Positions 1 through 8,432 of a stretch of DNA of 64,000 bases are shown one piece after another (the stretch's first letter is position 1; every line of letters begins with the position of its first letter). Where the stretch lies: the NCBI RefSeq assembly GCF_015471405.1, contig NZ_BLVZ01000016.1, positions 1-64,000 of the forward strand. Reading direction: 5' to 3'. Position numbers and translations under genes: made by a program. The notes under the pieces were generated by a model. The model did no database searches, was not told the origin of the DNA, and saw only the letters and a program-made list of their open reading frames with translations. This stretch comes from Pseudomonas cichorii. Its GTDB lineage: Bacteria > Pseudomonadota > Gammaproteobacteria > Pseudomonadales > Pseudomonadaceae.

Positions 1-1448
1 CGTAGGCGTTGGCCGCTGGCGTCGTAGATATAGCGCTCGCTGTCGTCGACGCCGGACTCGCGCACAACCGGCCTTACCTCCTGCAACTGGTTACGAAGGT
101 CCCAGCTCAGGGTTTGCCCCGCTTGCAATGCCAGCAGGTTGCCGTTGCCATCAAAAGCTGCGGCGATGTCTTCTTCGCTGGGCGGTTGGTTATTGATCAC
201 TGGCAGGCTGCGATTGCTATGCAAAGCGGTCACCAGAGTCCGGGAATGATTTTGCGACCCGACATGAGTCAACTGCTTCAGATTGCCACCCGCATCGTAA
301 TCGTAGGTCTGCGTGTAATTGGCCAGTTGTGCGGGGTCTGCTGGGCTCTGAAAATCTGCAAAGACGGGGCCGTGATTGACCGTCGCCAGCTCTCGCCCCG
401 TGGCTTCTGTCAGTTGATACAGCGTGTCGTATTGATACGTTGAAACCGGCTCTATGCGCTGATTGGCGAAGTACCGGATCGGCTGGGCACGATCTTCGAT
501 GCGGATGACATTACCCGTCGGGTCGTAGTCGTAAGCCAGGCCCTGCAATAACTCACCGGCGCTGCGTATCGCTTTCAACTCAAGCAGCCAGCCGTCTTCA
601 TCACCATACCGAGCAGTGGTGATTACGCCATTACCTGCCGTTTCCGACTCCACACGGCCTTGAGCGTCGTAGAGAATCTCATTGACCAGTATCTGCTCAG
701 GCTGCCCGCTGAGTTGCAAATGGCAGGAGTGCAACTCACCTGCCACCGTTTGGGCAAAGCGCTGAACATTCCCCTGCGCATCGGTTTGCCCGATGACCTC
801 GCCGAGCGGGTTATAGGCCCAGCTCGTGGTCGCGCCGCTACCGGATTCCAGCAAGGCGTCGCGCTCTGACAGCGATTCGGGCCAGTCGGGGCCGGTGAAG
901 TCCTTGAGAAAATGCTGCGTCTGCTCGATCACTGCGCCGGTCAGGCCAAACTCGATATTAGAACACGTGCCTGCCGGGTCGTCGTGACGAATCAACTGGC
1001 CGCACTGGTTGTGGGGAACTGAATCAACATCGCCATACGCCAGACGCTCAATGCAGCGGTCATTTTCAAAAACACCTGTTGGTCTGAGCAGTTCATCATA
1101 TTCCACACGCCGGACAGTGCCTCGACTGTCCCAGGCTTGCAGCACTTCGCTACTTTCGCTCAGCAACGAAACCCGCCAACCGGCATCGACGCTTTCGCTG
1201 GCCAGCACTTGAGCACTGAGGGAATGAACATTGACGAGATTGGCTGGCGCGCCTTCTTCCCAGAGCCTGGGATCGTGGCTGCCAATCGGCCGGCCAGCCG
1301 GATCAAAGAGCGAGCGATTGATACGCAAGGCAGGCGCATCATTGGCTTGCTTGCGGTACCAGGCCACGGAGCGCACAGACAGACGCCGCGGATCAACGAC
1401 CGCGAGCGTCGGTGTGTCTCGATGTAGATCTGCGGATAAGCCATCCAT
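1..1448 (-). CDS. Rhs/YD-repeat protein, TccC-like Tc-toxin C component (N-terminal part, runs off left edge)
   Basis: The minus strand is open from ATG at 1448 to the window edge (482 codons), preceded by an AGAGG ribosome site. The N-terminus contains LSVRSVAWYRK, INRSLFDPAGR and DPRLW, the opening typical of TccC/Rhs-type toxin subunits. Repeated YD-type motifs follow (for example YDYDPTGNVIRIEDR, YDYDAGGNLKQLTH and RYIYDASGQRL). In the family, TccC forms a closed beta shell around a variable C-terminal toxin that is injected through the TcA channel. The toxin end lies outside the window, so activity cannot be judged. No TcA or TcB gene is visible. An Rhs protein not tied to a Tc complex is the alternative. 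Confidence 0.85.
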   Translation of the reverse strand, partial: MDGLSADLHRDTPTLAVVDPRRLSVRSVAWYRKQANDAPALRINRSLFDPAGRPIGSHDPRLWEEGAPANLVNVHSLSAQVLASESVDAGWRVSLLSESSEVLQAWDSRGTVRRVEYDELLRPTGVFENDRCIERLAYGDVDSVPHNQCGQLIRHDDPAGTCSNIEFGLTGAVIEQTQHFLKDFTGPDWPESLSERDALLESGSGATTSWAYNPLGEVIGQTDAQGNVQRFAQTVAGELHSCHLQLSGQPEQILVNEILYDAQGRVESETAGNGVITTARYGDEDGWLLELKAIRSAGELLQGLAYDYDPTGNVIRIEDRAQPIRYFANQRIEPVSTYQYDTLYQLTEATGRELATVNHGPVFADFQSPADPAQLANYTQTYDYDAGGNLKQLTHVGSQNHSRTLVTALHSNRSLPVINNQPPSEEDIAAAFDGNGNLLALQAGQTLSWDLRNQLQEVRPVVRESGVDDSERYIYDASGQRL

Positions 1449-1818
1449 GGCGTGAACCTCTGCCAGTCACTGCATGAAGGCTAGTTCAGCGGTTGCCAGC
1501 GCAGAGAAAGTTTCGGATAGGTGGAGTTTTAGGCGGCAAGCTATAAGCCTCAAGTTTCAAGCAACTTACTCACGTGCTGCCCGAAATTACAATCTGTAAC
1601 TTATTTCTCAAAAAACCTTACGCCTTGAAACCATTAATTCTATACATATCCGTCTGTCGCCTCCTGTAACAAATAACAGTAGACATATTCTTCAAGACAC
1701 TCTTAACCTTGTTCAAACATCATGACATGGAAGTAACATCTGGCCATCAAATAGACACCTACCACCCCGCATTAAAAACCCATATACCCTTTATAAATTT
1801 ATTTCAGGATGAAATTAA
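1449..1818. other. AT-rich intergenic region upstream of the Rhs/TccC gene and the first small paralogue
   Basis: About 370 bases with no convincing gene, much more AT-rich than the flanking toxin gene. It lies between divergently transcribed genes and should hold both promoters. It contains AAGCTATAAGCCTCAAG (1538-1554) and CAAGTTTCAAGC (1551-1562), both repeated before the next small gene at 2329-2353. Confidence 0.5.
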
Positions 1819-2223
1819 ATGAGCACTACCAAAAGCAAATCAGACGTTATAAACCTGCAAATCCAACTGAGTGACGCCACTCCCTCCGAGGCTATCACGG
1901 TGCCTTATGTACGCGAGGCAAACGAAACTTCAGAACTGGATGTCAGCATTGCAAACAGAGGGTTCACTCTGGTACTTCCGGCCTTCAAGGAAGAGATCTT
2001 TGATGAGCTGATCATGACTTTTTCCACACTGGACTATAGCGCTAATATCAACTCGAACTTGATTACGTTCAAATCAGGGGAGGCCTCGATTGATACCGTG
2101 ACAAAAGACCAAATCACCGGCACGTTCAAGCGCGGAGACAAAGCCAGGATCCGGGTGTTTCTCAGGGTCTATGGTGACATCTGGATGGCCGGTAAAGACT
2201 CCATCGAGTACAACATCGTTTAA
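1819..2223 (+). CDS. Small protein of unknown function, paralogue of the next gene
   Basis: 134 residues; not recognised. The start ATG has the purine-rich stretch CAGGATGAAATTAA upstream. No signal peptide or membrane segment is evident, and the alternating polar/hydrophobic pattern suggests a beta-rich fold. It aligns along most of its length with the protein at 2561-3007: both share PY(V/I)REANE, IA(N)(R/K)GFTLVLP, the MTFST block, a basic GDKARI(R/Q)VFL segment and a C-terminal DIW(M/V)AGK(D/E)SIEY(N/S)IV. Its place beside an Rhs/TccC gene suggests a toxin-associated role, possibly accessory or protective, but that is only context. Confidence 0.75.
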   Translation: MSTTKSKSDVINLQIQLSDATPSEAITVPYVREANETSELDVSIANRGFTLVLPAFKEEIFDELIMTFSTLDYSANINSNLITFKSGEASIDTVTKDQITGTFKRGDKARIRVFLRVYGDIWMAGKDSIEYNIV

Positions 2224-2560
2224 ATGCTGCCGCGTGAATAGTTAACAGGTCAGGAATCCTTCGGGCTATCTAGCCACTCACCCCTGCAATGGGTAAAAGC
2301 CTGGCCCGGACAAGTGGCAGGTAAGCGTCAAGTTTCAAGCTATAAGCCTCAAGCCAATTGCGAACTTGTAGCTTGTAGCTTGTAGCCACACATACTCCCC
2401 CACTCGTCGCCCCATGTCATAAGCCTCGGCAAACAGGCTTGACTGAAAGTTACCGGGCTTGCTTAAGCCTCTCGACACGAGAGTAGCGATAAGACAGCAC
2501 GTAATTACCAATCGATATAACACACCTATAAAAACACTCTATCTTTCAGGACAGTCAAAA
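2224..2560. other. Intergenic region with short repeats between the two small paralogues
   Basis: 337 bases without a convincing gene. It holds CAAGTTTCAAGC plus AAGCTATAAGCCTCAAG (2329-2353), matching copies at 1538-1562, and a perfect tandem of three 7-mers CTTGTAG (2365-2385). The shared upstream repeats fit a duplication covering the gene and its leader. Confidence 0.55.
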
Positions 2561-3007
2561 ATGAGCAGCGAAGGCATAGACGTTACTGGCGTAACGGTCG
2601 AGATCAACACCCCCGAAAATCCATCTGAAACCACACAATTCACAATACCGTTGAGTGACGGGGCCGTCTCCGAGTCTGTCACACAGCCCTATATACGCGA
2701 AGCAAACGAGCGCGCAGAACTGAGCGCCCTCATCGCCAACAAAGGGTTCACGCTTGTACTACCGGGCTTCGAGGACGGGGCATTCCATGAAGTGTTGATG
2801 ACATTCTCCACCCCGGACAACAGTGGCAAAATCATCTCGACCCGGCTCAACCTTGAACAGGGAAAAGATTCGATTGATGCCGTCAAACAGAACGAAATCC
2901 TCAAGGCGTTCAAGCCTGGCGACAAGGCCAGGATTCAGGTCTTTCTCAGCATAACGCCTGATATCTGGGTGGCGGGCAAAGAGTCCATCGAGTACAGCAT
3001 TGTCTAG
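2561..3007 (+). CDS. Small protein of unknown function, second paralogue
   Basis: 148 residues from ATG 2561, chosen because a CAGGACA site lies just upstream and alignment with the protein at 1819-2223 begins soon after. A longer reading from 2459 adds 34 residues with no counterpart. The shared core runs from YIREANE to the C-terminal WVAGKESIEYSIV, and the N-terminal 30 residues differ. No signal peptide or transmembrane segment is seen. Two diverged neighbours of this kind beside a toxin gene recall specificity-variant or immunity pairs, but nothing in the sequence proves a function. Confidence 0.75.
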   Translation: MSSEGIDVTGVTVEINTPENPSETTQFTIPLSDGAVSESVTQPYIREANERAELSALIANKGFTLVLPGFEDGAFHEVLMTFSTPDNSGKIISTRLNLEQGKDSIDAVKQNEILKAFKPGDKARIQVFLSITPDIWVAGKESIEYSIV

Positions 3008-3137
3008 GCTGCGACCTGAAGAATTAACCTCGACACAACAGGGACAGGCAGAATATCCCGTCATTCATGACTGCCATTGGTAAAGCCCACCTGCCTTTCG
3101 GTACGATGCCAGCTTCCATGCTGACGAGATGCACATC

Positions 3138-3602
3138 ATGCTGATTGGTATTGTGCTTATCCTGACCTGGCTCATCCTGCTGCTGCGCTATCCGGCAAAG
3201 GCCTTGCCGGTATCACTGGCGGCTGCCGCAGGCCTGGGGGTAGTCGCTACCGTCGTGATCTGGCAGGACAGCCGCGAAGCGCGTCAACTGGAGCGCCTGG
3301 GGTTGCGTCTGGATTACGCGCCGCAACAATGCCCGGCAGGCAAACCCTTGCTGGTGCTCATCGACAATACCAACACGGTTCCCCTGCGCGAACTACGCTG
3401 GCGCGTGGCGGCCTATGCACCCGGCGATACCGTGAACCTCGCTGAAGATGCCTACACTGCACCGCATTACAGTGGCCCCGGTGTATTGCAGCCGGGCAGT
3501 CAGTGGCAGGACTGCCTGCCGTTGCCGCCGTTGCGGCCGGGCTATCGCCCACAAAGCCTGGAGTTTCGTCCCGAACATCTACAAGGCAGCTTCTCGGATT
3601 AA
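3138..3602 (+). CDS. Small inner-membrane protein of unknown function
   Basis: 154 residues from ATG 3138; an in-frame ATG at 3129 has the GACGAG element too close to it. Two hydrophobic helices at about residues 1-18 and 23-42 are separated by a short basic loop (RYPAK). A soluble domain of about 110 residues follows, probably periplasmic, with LERLGLRLDYAPQQCP, an ELRWRVAAYAPGD block and PPLRPGYRPQSLEF. I recall such proteins being labelled multidrug transporter in pseudomonads, but nothing here supports transport. The stop directly precedes the ribosome site of the SDR gene, so the two may be co-transcribed. Confidence 0.7.
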   Translation: MLIGIVLILTWLILLLRYPAKALPVSLAAAAGLGVVATVVIWQDSREARQLERLGLRLDYAPQQCPAGKPLLVLIDNTNTVPLRELRWRVAAYAPGDTVNLAEDAYTAPHYSGPGVLQPGSQWQDCLPLPPLRPGYRPQSLEFRPEHLQGSFSD

Positions 3603-3612
3603 GGAAAACCAA

Positions 3613-4437
3613 ATGCCCACAGCACTTATCACCGGCTGCTCAAGCGGCATTGGCCGGGCTCTGGCGGACGCTTTCAAAAACGCGGGCTATCAAGTCTGGG
3701 CCACGGCGCGCAAGGCTGAAGACGTCGCCAGCCTAAACGCTGCCGGTTTCAGCGCCGTGCAACTGGACGTCAACGACAGCGCCGCCCTTGAACGTCTGGC
3801 CACCGACCTTGAACAACAAGGCGTCGGGCTGGATGTGTTGATCAACAACGCCGGTTATGGCGCCATGGGGCCACTGCTCGACGGTGGCGTCGAAGCCATG
3901 CAACGGCAATTCGAGACCAATGTGTTTTCGGTGGTCGGCGTCACCCGAGCACTGTTTCCAGCCTTGCGGCGCAGCAAGGGGCTGGTGGTGAATATCGGCA
4001 GCGTCTCGGGGGTGCTGGTCACGCCATTTGCCGGCGCCTACTGCGCATCCAAGGCAGCGGTACATGCACTGAGCGATGCCTTGCGTCTGGAACTGGCACC
4101 GTTTTCGATTCAGGTCATGGAAGTGCAGCCCGGCGCCATCGCCTCAAGCTTCGCGAAAAACGCCACTCATGAAGCCGAGCAACTGATCAGCGAACAATCC
4201 CCATGGTGGCCCATCCGCGAAGGCATTCGCGCCAGAGCCAAAGCCTCCCAGGACAACCCGACACCCGCTACCGACTTCGCCCGGGAACTGCTCAAGGCCA
4301 TCCAGCAGACAAACCCGCCCCGCCTGCTGCGCCTGGGCAACGGCTCGCGGGTCTTGCCGCTGATGTCATGGCTGCTGCCCAAAGGGTTATTGGAGGGAGG
4401 GTTGAGGAAGCGCTTCGGGTTGGACAAGGTGTTGTGA
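3613..4437 (+). CDS. Short-chain dehydrogenase/reductase (SDR), classical type
   Basis: 274 residues. ATG 3613 is preceded by AAGGA at 3601-3605; a longer reading from 3448 overlaps the previous gene in another frame and is rejected. The Rossmann glycine motif TGCSSGIG is at residues 7-14, NNAG at about 78-81, a serine in GSVSG near 130-132, and the YCASK active site with Tyr143 and Lys147. These are the full catalytic elements of an NAD(P)-dependent SDR. The substrate cannot be read from sequence. The C-terminus is long, with a basic and hydrophobic end, as in SDRs acting on lipophilic substrates. Confidence 0.88.
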   Translation: MPTALITGCSSGIGRALADAFKNAGYQVWATARKAEDVASLNAAGFSAVQLDVNDSAALERLATDLEQQGVGLDVLINNAGYGAMGPLLDGGVEAMQRQFETNVFSVVGVTRALFPALRRSKGLVVNIGSVSGVLVTPFAGAYCASKAAVHALSDALRLELAPFSIQVMEVQPGAIASSFAKNATHEAEQLISEQSPWWPIREGIRARAKASQDNPTPATDFARELLKAIQQTNPPRLLRLGNGSRVLPLMSWLLPKGLLEGGLRKRFGLDKVL

Positions 4438-4689
4438 ACTCGCGTACGGGCTGCCCCCTTCTCCCTCGAACCAACTCTCCCATGACTCGCCAGCGGGCGT
4501 GATAATTCTCAAAGGGATATACAGAACAGATCTCGATTTCTCGTACAACCGAGTGGTTTTTTCGCGCAGGAATTGACTCCCACGACGAGACATGCCACAT
4601 AGCCATTATGCGCAAGAAGTTGCGCACTTTTTTGTGCATATCCTGTGGATAGACCTCTACAACCCTTGTAATTAAAAGCTCACAGACGA

Positions 4690-4735
4690 GTGCGCAAGAA
4701 GTTGCGCACCACTGCGCAACTTCTTGCGCACTTTT
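4690..4735. terminator. 19-bp perfect hairpin with T-run, possible terminator before the T6SS island
   Basis: Bases 4690-4708 pair perfectly with 4713-4731 around CCAC, and the downstream arm runs into TTTT. Each arm is itself a palindrome with a 4-base loop, so two short cruciforms or one long hairpin are possible. The single copy at 4609-4626 is followed by CTTTTTT and also looks terminator-like. Confidence 0.55.
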
Positions 4736-4815
4736 AAGGGGTTTTCCATGTGAAAATCATGAAAACCCGACAACAAAACACTTATCTATCTGATTTATAT
4801 AGTAAATATATTATC

Positions 4816-4830
4816 TGGCACGAAGCTTGA
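4816..4830 (+). promoter_or_regulatory. Putative sigma-54 (-24/-12) promoter of hcp
   Basis: TGGCACGAAGCTTGA matches the sigma-54 consensus TGGCACG-N4-TTGC except that the final C is A. The expected start of transcription lies about 60 bases before the hcp ATG. Sigma-54 control of hcp/vgrG islands is known in pseudomonads. The weak -12 half lowers confidence. Confidence 0.45.
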
Positions 4831-4899
4831 TCTGTAATCGCCACCCACCTGGCGAATTCGCCTCCCGGGACACTCAATGTTTCAGCAAGGAGAGCACCC

Positions 4900-5415
4900 A
4901 TGGCTACACCCGCGTACATGTCCATCACTGGCGAAAAACAAGGCCTGATCACTGCCGGCGCATTCACCGCCGACTCCGTGGGCAACACCTTTCAGGAAGG
5001 CCACGAAGACGAAGTAATGGTCCAGGCTTTCCATCACGACGTGATCATCCCGCGTGACCCTCAGTCCGGCCAGCCTACCGGCCAGCGCGTTCACAAACCT
5101 GTGAAAATCACCAAAGTGTTCGACAAGTCCTCGCCTCTGCTGCAAGCGGCACTGACTTCCGGCGAGCGCCTGAGCAAAGTCGAAATCAAATGGTTCCGCA
5201 CCTCCGCTCAAGGTACTCAAGAGCACTACTACACCACCGTTCTGGAAGACGCCATCCTCGTCAGCTCCAAGGACTACATGCACAACTGCCAGGACCCTGC
5301 GAACGCTCATTTCACGCACCTGGAAGACATCGAAATGACCTACCGCAAAATCACCTGGACCCACGAAGTGTCCGGTACTTCGGGCTCCGATGACTGGCGC
5401 TCGCCTGTCGCCTGA
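4900..5415 (+). CDS. hcp: Hcp, type VI secretion tube protein (TssD)
   Basis: 171 residues with an AAGGAGAG ribosome site before the ATG. The opening MATPAYMSITGEKQGLITAG, the FHHDV(I)IPRDPQSGQPTGQR stretch and the C-terminal EDIEMTYRKITWTHE are hallmarks of the Hcp family. Hcp hexamers stack into the tube expelled by the T6SS sheath, and some carry small effectors in the lumen. The gene heads the island, and no structural tss genes occur in the window, so this is an orphan hcp/vgrG locus relying on a main T6SS cluster elsewhere. A hairpin separates it from vgrG. Confidence 0.96.
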   Translation: MATPAYMSITGEKQGLITAGAFTADSVGNTFQEGHEDEVMVQAFHHDVIIPRDPQSGQPTGQRVHKPVKITKVFDKSSPLLQAALTSGERLSKVEIKWFRTSAQGTQEHYYTTVLEDAILVSSKDYMHNCQDPANAHFTHLEDIEMTYRKITWTHEVSGTSGSDDWRSPVA

Positions 5416-5434
5416 TAACGGCTGACGCTTCAAG

Positions 5435-5466
5435 CATCGACCAGCTTCTGCTGGTCGATGTTGTTT
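5435..5466 (+). terminator. Hairpin between hcp and vgrG (terminator or attenuator)
   Basis: CATCGACCAGC and GCTGGTCGATG pair as an 11-bp stem with loop TTCT (5435-5460), followed by the T-rich TTGTTT. It could reduce read-through so that Hcp is made in excess of VgrG. Confidence 0.65.
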
Positions 5467-5494
5467 ACGCTCTTCCAGAATTGAGGAACAAGGG

Positions 5495-7540
5495 ATGTTC
5501 GCGCCGGCCAATCAGACTCACTTCAGCCTGACCATAGAAGGACTCAACAGCGACCTTCAGGTCCTGTCCCTCACCGGCCGGGAAGCCATCAGCCAACCGT
5601 TCGTGTTCGACGTCGAACTGGTCAGTGAGCAGCCGTCCCTGGACCTCGAAACGCTCCTGCACAAACCTGCCTTCCTGCAACTTTCGCCTGACGGCAGTGG
5701 CATTCATGGCCAGATCTATCGCGCCGCCCAGGGTGACTCCGGCAAACGCCTGACCCGCTACTCGGTGACCCTGCGCCCGCAGCTGTCCTACCTGGCGCAC
5801 CGCATCAACCAACGTATCTTCCAGAACCTCAGCGTGCCGAAAATCATCGCCCAGGTCCTTGAAGAACATGGCATCCAGAGCAACGCCTACGCATTCACAG
5901 TCGGGTCGGTTTATCCCGAGCGCATCTACTGCGTTCAATACGATGAATCGGACCTGCACTTCATCCAGCGCCTGTGCGAGGAAGAAGGGATTCACTACCA
6001 CTTCCAGCACAGCAGCACGGGCCACAAGCTGGTGTTCGGCGATGACCAGACGGTGTTCCCGAAACTCGCACCCGTGGCCTATCAGCAAGACTCCGGCATG
6101 GTCGCCAACGACCCGGTGATCAAGCGCTTCGACATGCGCCTGGAGACTCGCACCAGCCGCACCACCCGCCGCGACTACGACTTTGAAAAACCACGCCTGA
6201 CGCTGGAAAGCGAAAACCGTGGCGACGCCCTGCCCGACCTTGAAGACTACGACTATCCGGGCCGTTTCGTGGACCGCGAGCGTGGCAAGCACCTGGCCAG
6301 GCGCGCCCTTGAAAGGCATCGCAGCGACTACCAGCTCGCCGAAGGCAAAAGCGATCAGCCGCTGCTGGTCAGCGGCCACTTCCTTGCCCTGACCCAACAC
6401 CCCAAGGCCAAATGGAACGACCTGTGGCTGCTGACGGAAATCTTCCACGAAGGCAAACAGCCGCAAGTGCTGGAGGAGTCGGTCAGCAGTGACACGACGA
6501 CGCTCAAGGACGACTTCCATCAGGGCTATCGCAACCGTTTCCAGGCCACGCCCTGGGACGTGCCGAACCGCCCGCCGCTGAGCCACCCCAAGCCGCGCAT
6601 CCTCGGCAGCCAGAGCGCCGTGGTCACCGGGCCGAAAGGTGAAGAGATCCACTGCGACCAATACGGCCGCGTCAAAGTCCAGTTCCATTGGGACCGCGAA
6701 GGCCAGGCCGACGACAAGACCAGTTGCTGGCTGCGCGTCTCCTCCGCCTGGGCCGGCGCCCAATACGGCGGCATCGCCATCCCGCGCATCGGCATGGAAG
6801 TGCTCGTCACCTTCCTGGAAGGCGACCCCGACCAACCGCTGATCACCGGCTGCCTGTTCCACAAGGAAAACGTCGTCCCCTATGAGTTGCCTGCGAACAA
6901 GACCCGCAGCACCTTCAAGACCCTCAGCTCACCGGGCGGTGGCGGCTACAACGAGCTGCGCATCGAAGACAAGAAAGGCCAGGAACAGATCTACCTCCAC
7001 GCCCAGCGCGACTGGGACGAGAACATCGAGAACGATCAGAAGATCCGTGTCGGCAACGAGCGCCATGACACCGTCGAGCAGAACAGCTACAGCGAGTTCA
7101 AGGCTGAGGAGCATCACACGGTCTATGCAGACCGGAAGGTCGAGACGAAGGCGAATGACCATTTAACGGTGGCCGTTAATCAGCACATCAAGATAGGCAC
7201 CGGCCAGTTCATCAATGCAGGCCAGGAAATCCACGTCAGCAGCGGCATGAAACTCGTGCTCGAAGCCGGCAGCGAACTGACCCTGAAAGCCGGTGGCAGC
7301 TTCATCAAGATCGACGCCAGCGGCGTGACAATGAGCGGGCCGGTGATCAACGTCAATGCTGGTGGTAGCCCGGGCAGCGGGACGGGTGCAGCGCCGTTGT
7401 TGCCGGGGCCGTTGAAGCAGGCGGATGCGGATAAGGCTGGGAAACTGCTGGTCCCGGCGCAGCGTCAGGCATTGATGCAGAAGAAGCCGATTTGTGCGGT
7501 ATGCGAAGCTGCCAAGCTGGAGGCACAACAAGATGCTTAA
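5495..7540 (+). CDS. vgrG: VgrG, type VI secretion spike protein (TssI)
   Basis: 681 residues, start preceded by GAGGAACAAGGG. It has the standard order: a gp27-like N-terminal hub (SLTGREAISQPFVFDVELVS near residue 25), an OB-fold/gp5 section with YGRVKVQFHWDR and SCWLRVSSAWAG at about 390-425, and a beta-helical needle from about 505 with repeated short V-E-Q/K-A-N type strands. The last 80 residues leave the needle and form a Gly/Pro-rich linker with a CAVCEAAKLEAQ tail, probably the docking site for the adaptor or effector. The stop overlaps the start of the next gene by 8 bases, indicating translational coupling. Confidence 0.96.
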   Translation: MFAPANQTHFSLTIEGLNSDLQVLSLTGREAISQPFVFDVELVSEQPSLDLETLLHKPAFLQLSPDGSGIHGQIYRAAQGDSGKRLTRYSVTLRPQLSYLAHRINQRIFQNLSVPKIIAQVLEEHGIQSNAYAFTVGSVYPERIYCVQYDESDLHFIQRLCEEEGIHYHFQHSSTGHKLVFGDDQTVFPKLAPVAYQQDSGMVANDPVIKRFDMRLETRTSRTTRRDYDFEKPRLTLESENRGDALPDLEDYDYPGRFVDRERGKHLARRALERHRSDYQLAEGKSDQPLLVSGHFLALTQHPKAKWNDLWLLTEIFHEGKQPQVLEESVSSDTTTLKDDFHQGYRNRFQATPWDVPNRPPLSHPKPRILGSQSAVVTGPKGEEIHCDQYGRVKVQFHWDREGQADDKTSCWLRVSSAWAGAQYGGIAIPRIGMEVLVTFLEGDPDQPLITGCLFHKENVVPYELPANKTRSTFKTLSSPGGGGYNELRIEDKKGQEQIYLHAQRDWDENIENDQKIRVGNERHDTVEQNSYSEFKAEEHHTVYADRKVETKANDHLTVAVNQHIKIGTGQFINAGQEIHVSSGMKLVLEAGSELTLKAGGSFIKIDASGVTMSGPVINVNAGGSPGSGTGAAPLLPGPLKQADADKAGKLLVPAQRQALMQKKPICAVCEAAKLEAQQDA

Positions 7541-8432
7541 GTCCGAATGGGCGCTAGAGCATGGCCTGCCCAAAAACCTGCCATGGAATGGCACGGTCGG
7601 TTTGCTTCTGGATGGTGTCAGCATCGAAAAGCTTCCACAGCATCTTTATCAATGGTCGGATAACCCAGTGTTTGAGCCGCTCTTTCTGGGTACACAGTGG
7701 GCCGAACTGGGTGATATTTCTCCTTGCCTCGTCCAGATAAAAACCCAGAACAATCCGATCCTGATGCAATTCCTGAGCGCAGCGCCCAAGGAATGGGGCT
7801 ACCTTGTTTTCAGCGATCAACCTTGGGACAGCATGCTCACGCACTTACGCTGGCTTACCAGCGTGATGCATCCGCAGGGCGAAGAAGTGCTATTGCGTAT
7901 AGCCGACCCAGCCGTAATGCATGCGTTGCTCGCACATGCCAACAACAGCAAGGATCCGATGCTGTTCGGCCCTTGTGCACAGGTCGTCACCGCCGATGCA
8001 GCGCTGGGTTGCTGGCATGTAGACCTGCGACCAGGCAAGGCTCTGGAGCCCGACCGCAGCAAGCTCTACCGCTTGAGCGACGATCAACTGAGCCAACTGG
8101 ATGAAGTGAACTTTCGCAGCATCGTCCTCCGGCTCGATGAACACATGCACGAATACTTCCCGTCCTATCAGGCTCAAATGACGCCCCTGCAACGCTGGGA
8201 ACATCTGCATACCCTGGCGTCGACTTCTTATGACCGAGGCTTCAACACCGAACTCGACATCACCCTCTACGCCAACATTCACGGGTTCCTTGGTGAACGA
8301 GCGCTGGAAGATCATCCAGACCTCGATGCAATTCTCAAGACCCCATCGGAACAAACGCCCGCTCAGCGACTCGAACGGGTCGCTGATATTGCACAGGAAC
8401 GGGCTGAAGCCTTCAACAGGAGCCAAGGATGA
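7533..8432 (+). CDS. DUF4123 protein, T6SS effector adaptor/chaperone (Tap/TEC family)
   Basis: 299 residues from ATG 7533, chosen for its GGAGG upstream and the 8-base overlap with vgrG; an upstream in-frame start at 7494 lies inside vgrG. The N-terminal half matches DUF4123: GLLLDGVSIEKLPQHLY, FEPLFLGTQWAELGDISPCLV and a central WGYLVFSDQPWDSMLTHLRWL. DUF4123 proteins load a cognate effector onto VgrG, and genes of this type sit between vgrG and the effector, exactly as here. The C-terminal third is more variable, as expected if it recognises the effector. The stop overlaps the effector start by 4 bases (ATGA). Confidence 0.9.
   Translation: MLKSEWALEHGLPKNLPWNGTVGLLLDGVSIEKLPQHLYQWSDNPVFEPLFLGTQWAELGDISPCLVQIKTQNNPILMQFLSAAPKEWGYLVFSDQPWDSMLTHLRWLTSVMHPQGEEVLLRIADPAVMHALLAHANNSKDPMLFGPCAQVVTADAALGCWHVDLRPGKALEPDRSKLYRLSDDQLSQLDEVNFRSIVLRLDEHMHEYFPSYQAQMTPLQRWEHLHTLASTSYDRGFNTELDITLYANIHGFLGERALEDHPDLDAILKTPSEQTPAQRLERVADIAQERAEAFNRSQG

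Larger units (their letters stand above)
4438..4899. other. Long intergenic region upstream of hcp with repeated palindromes
   Basis: 462 bases with no convincing gene, AT-rich towards hcp. It contains three copies of an 18-bp palindrome: TGCGCAAGAAGTTGCGCA at 4609-4626 and 4691-4708, and the reverse complement at 4713-4730. Copies two and three together form a 19-bp perfect stem (4690-4708 with 4713-4731) around a CCAC loop, followed by TTTTAAGG. They may act as terminators isolating the hcp promoter or as binding sites. Confidence 0.7.

Noticed and set aside
5465..6862. Minus-strand reading of 465 codons within vgrG
   Set aside because: It is antisense to a clear VgrG gene with no recognisable domain.
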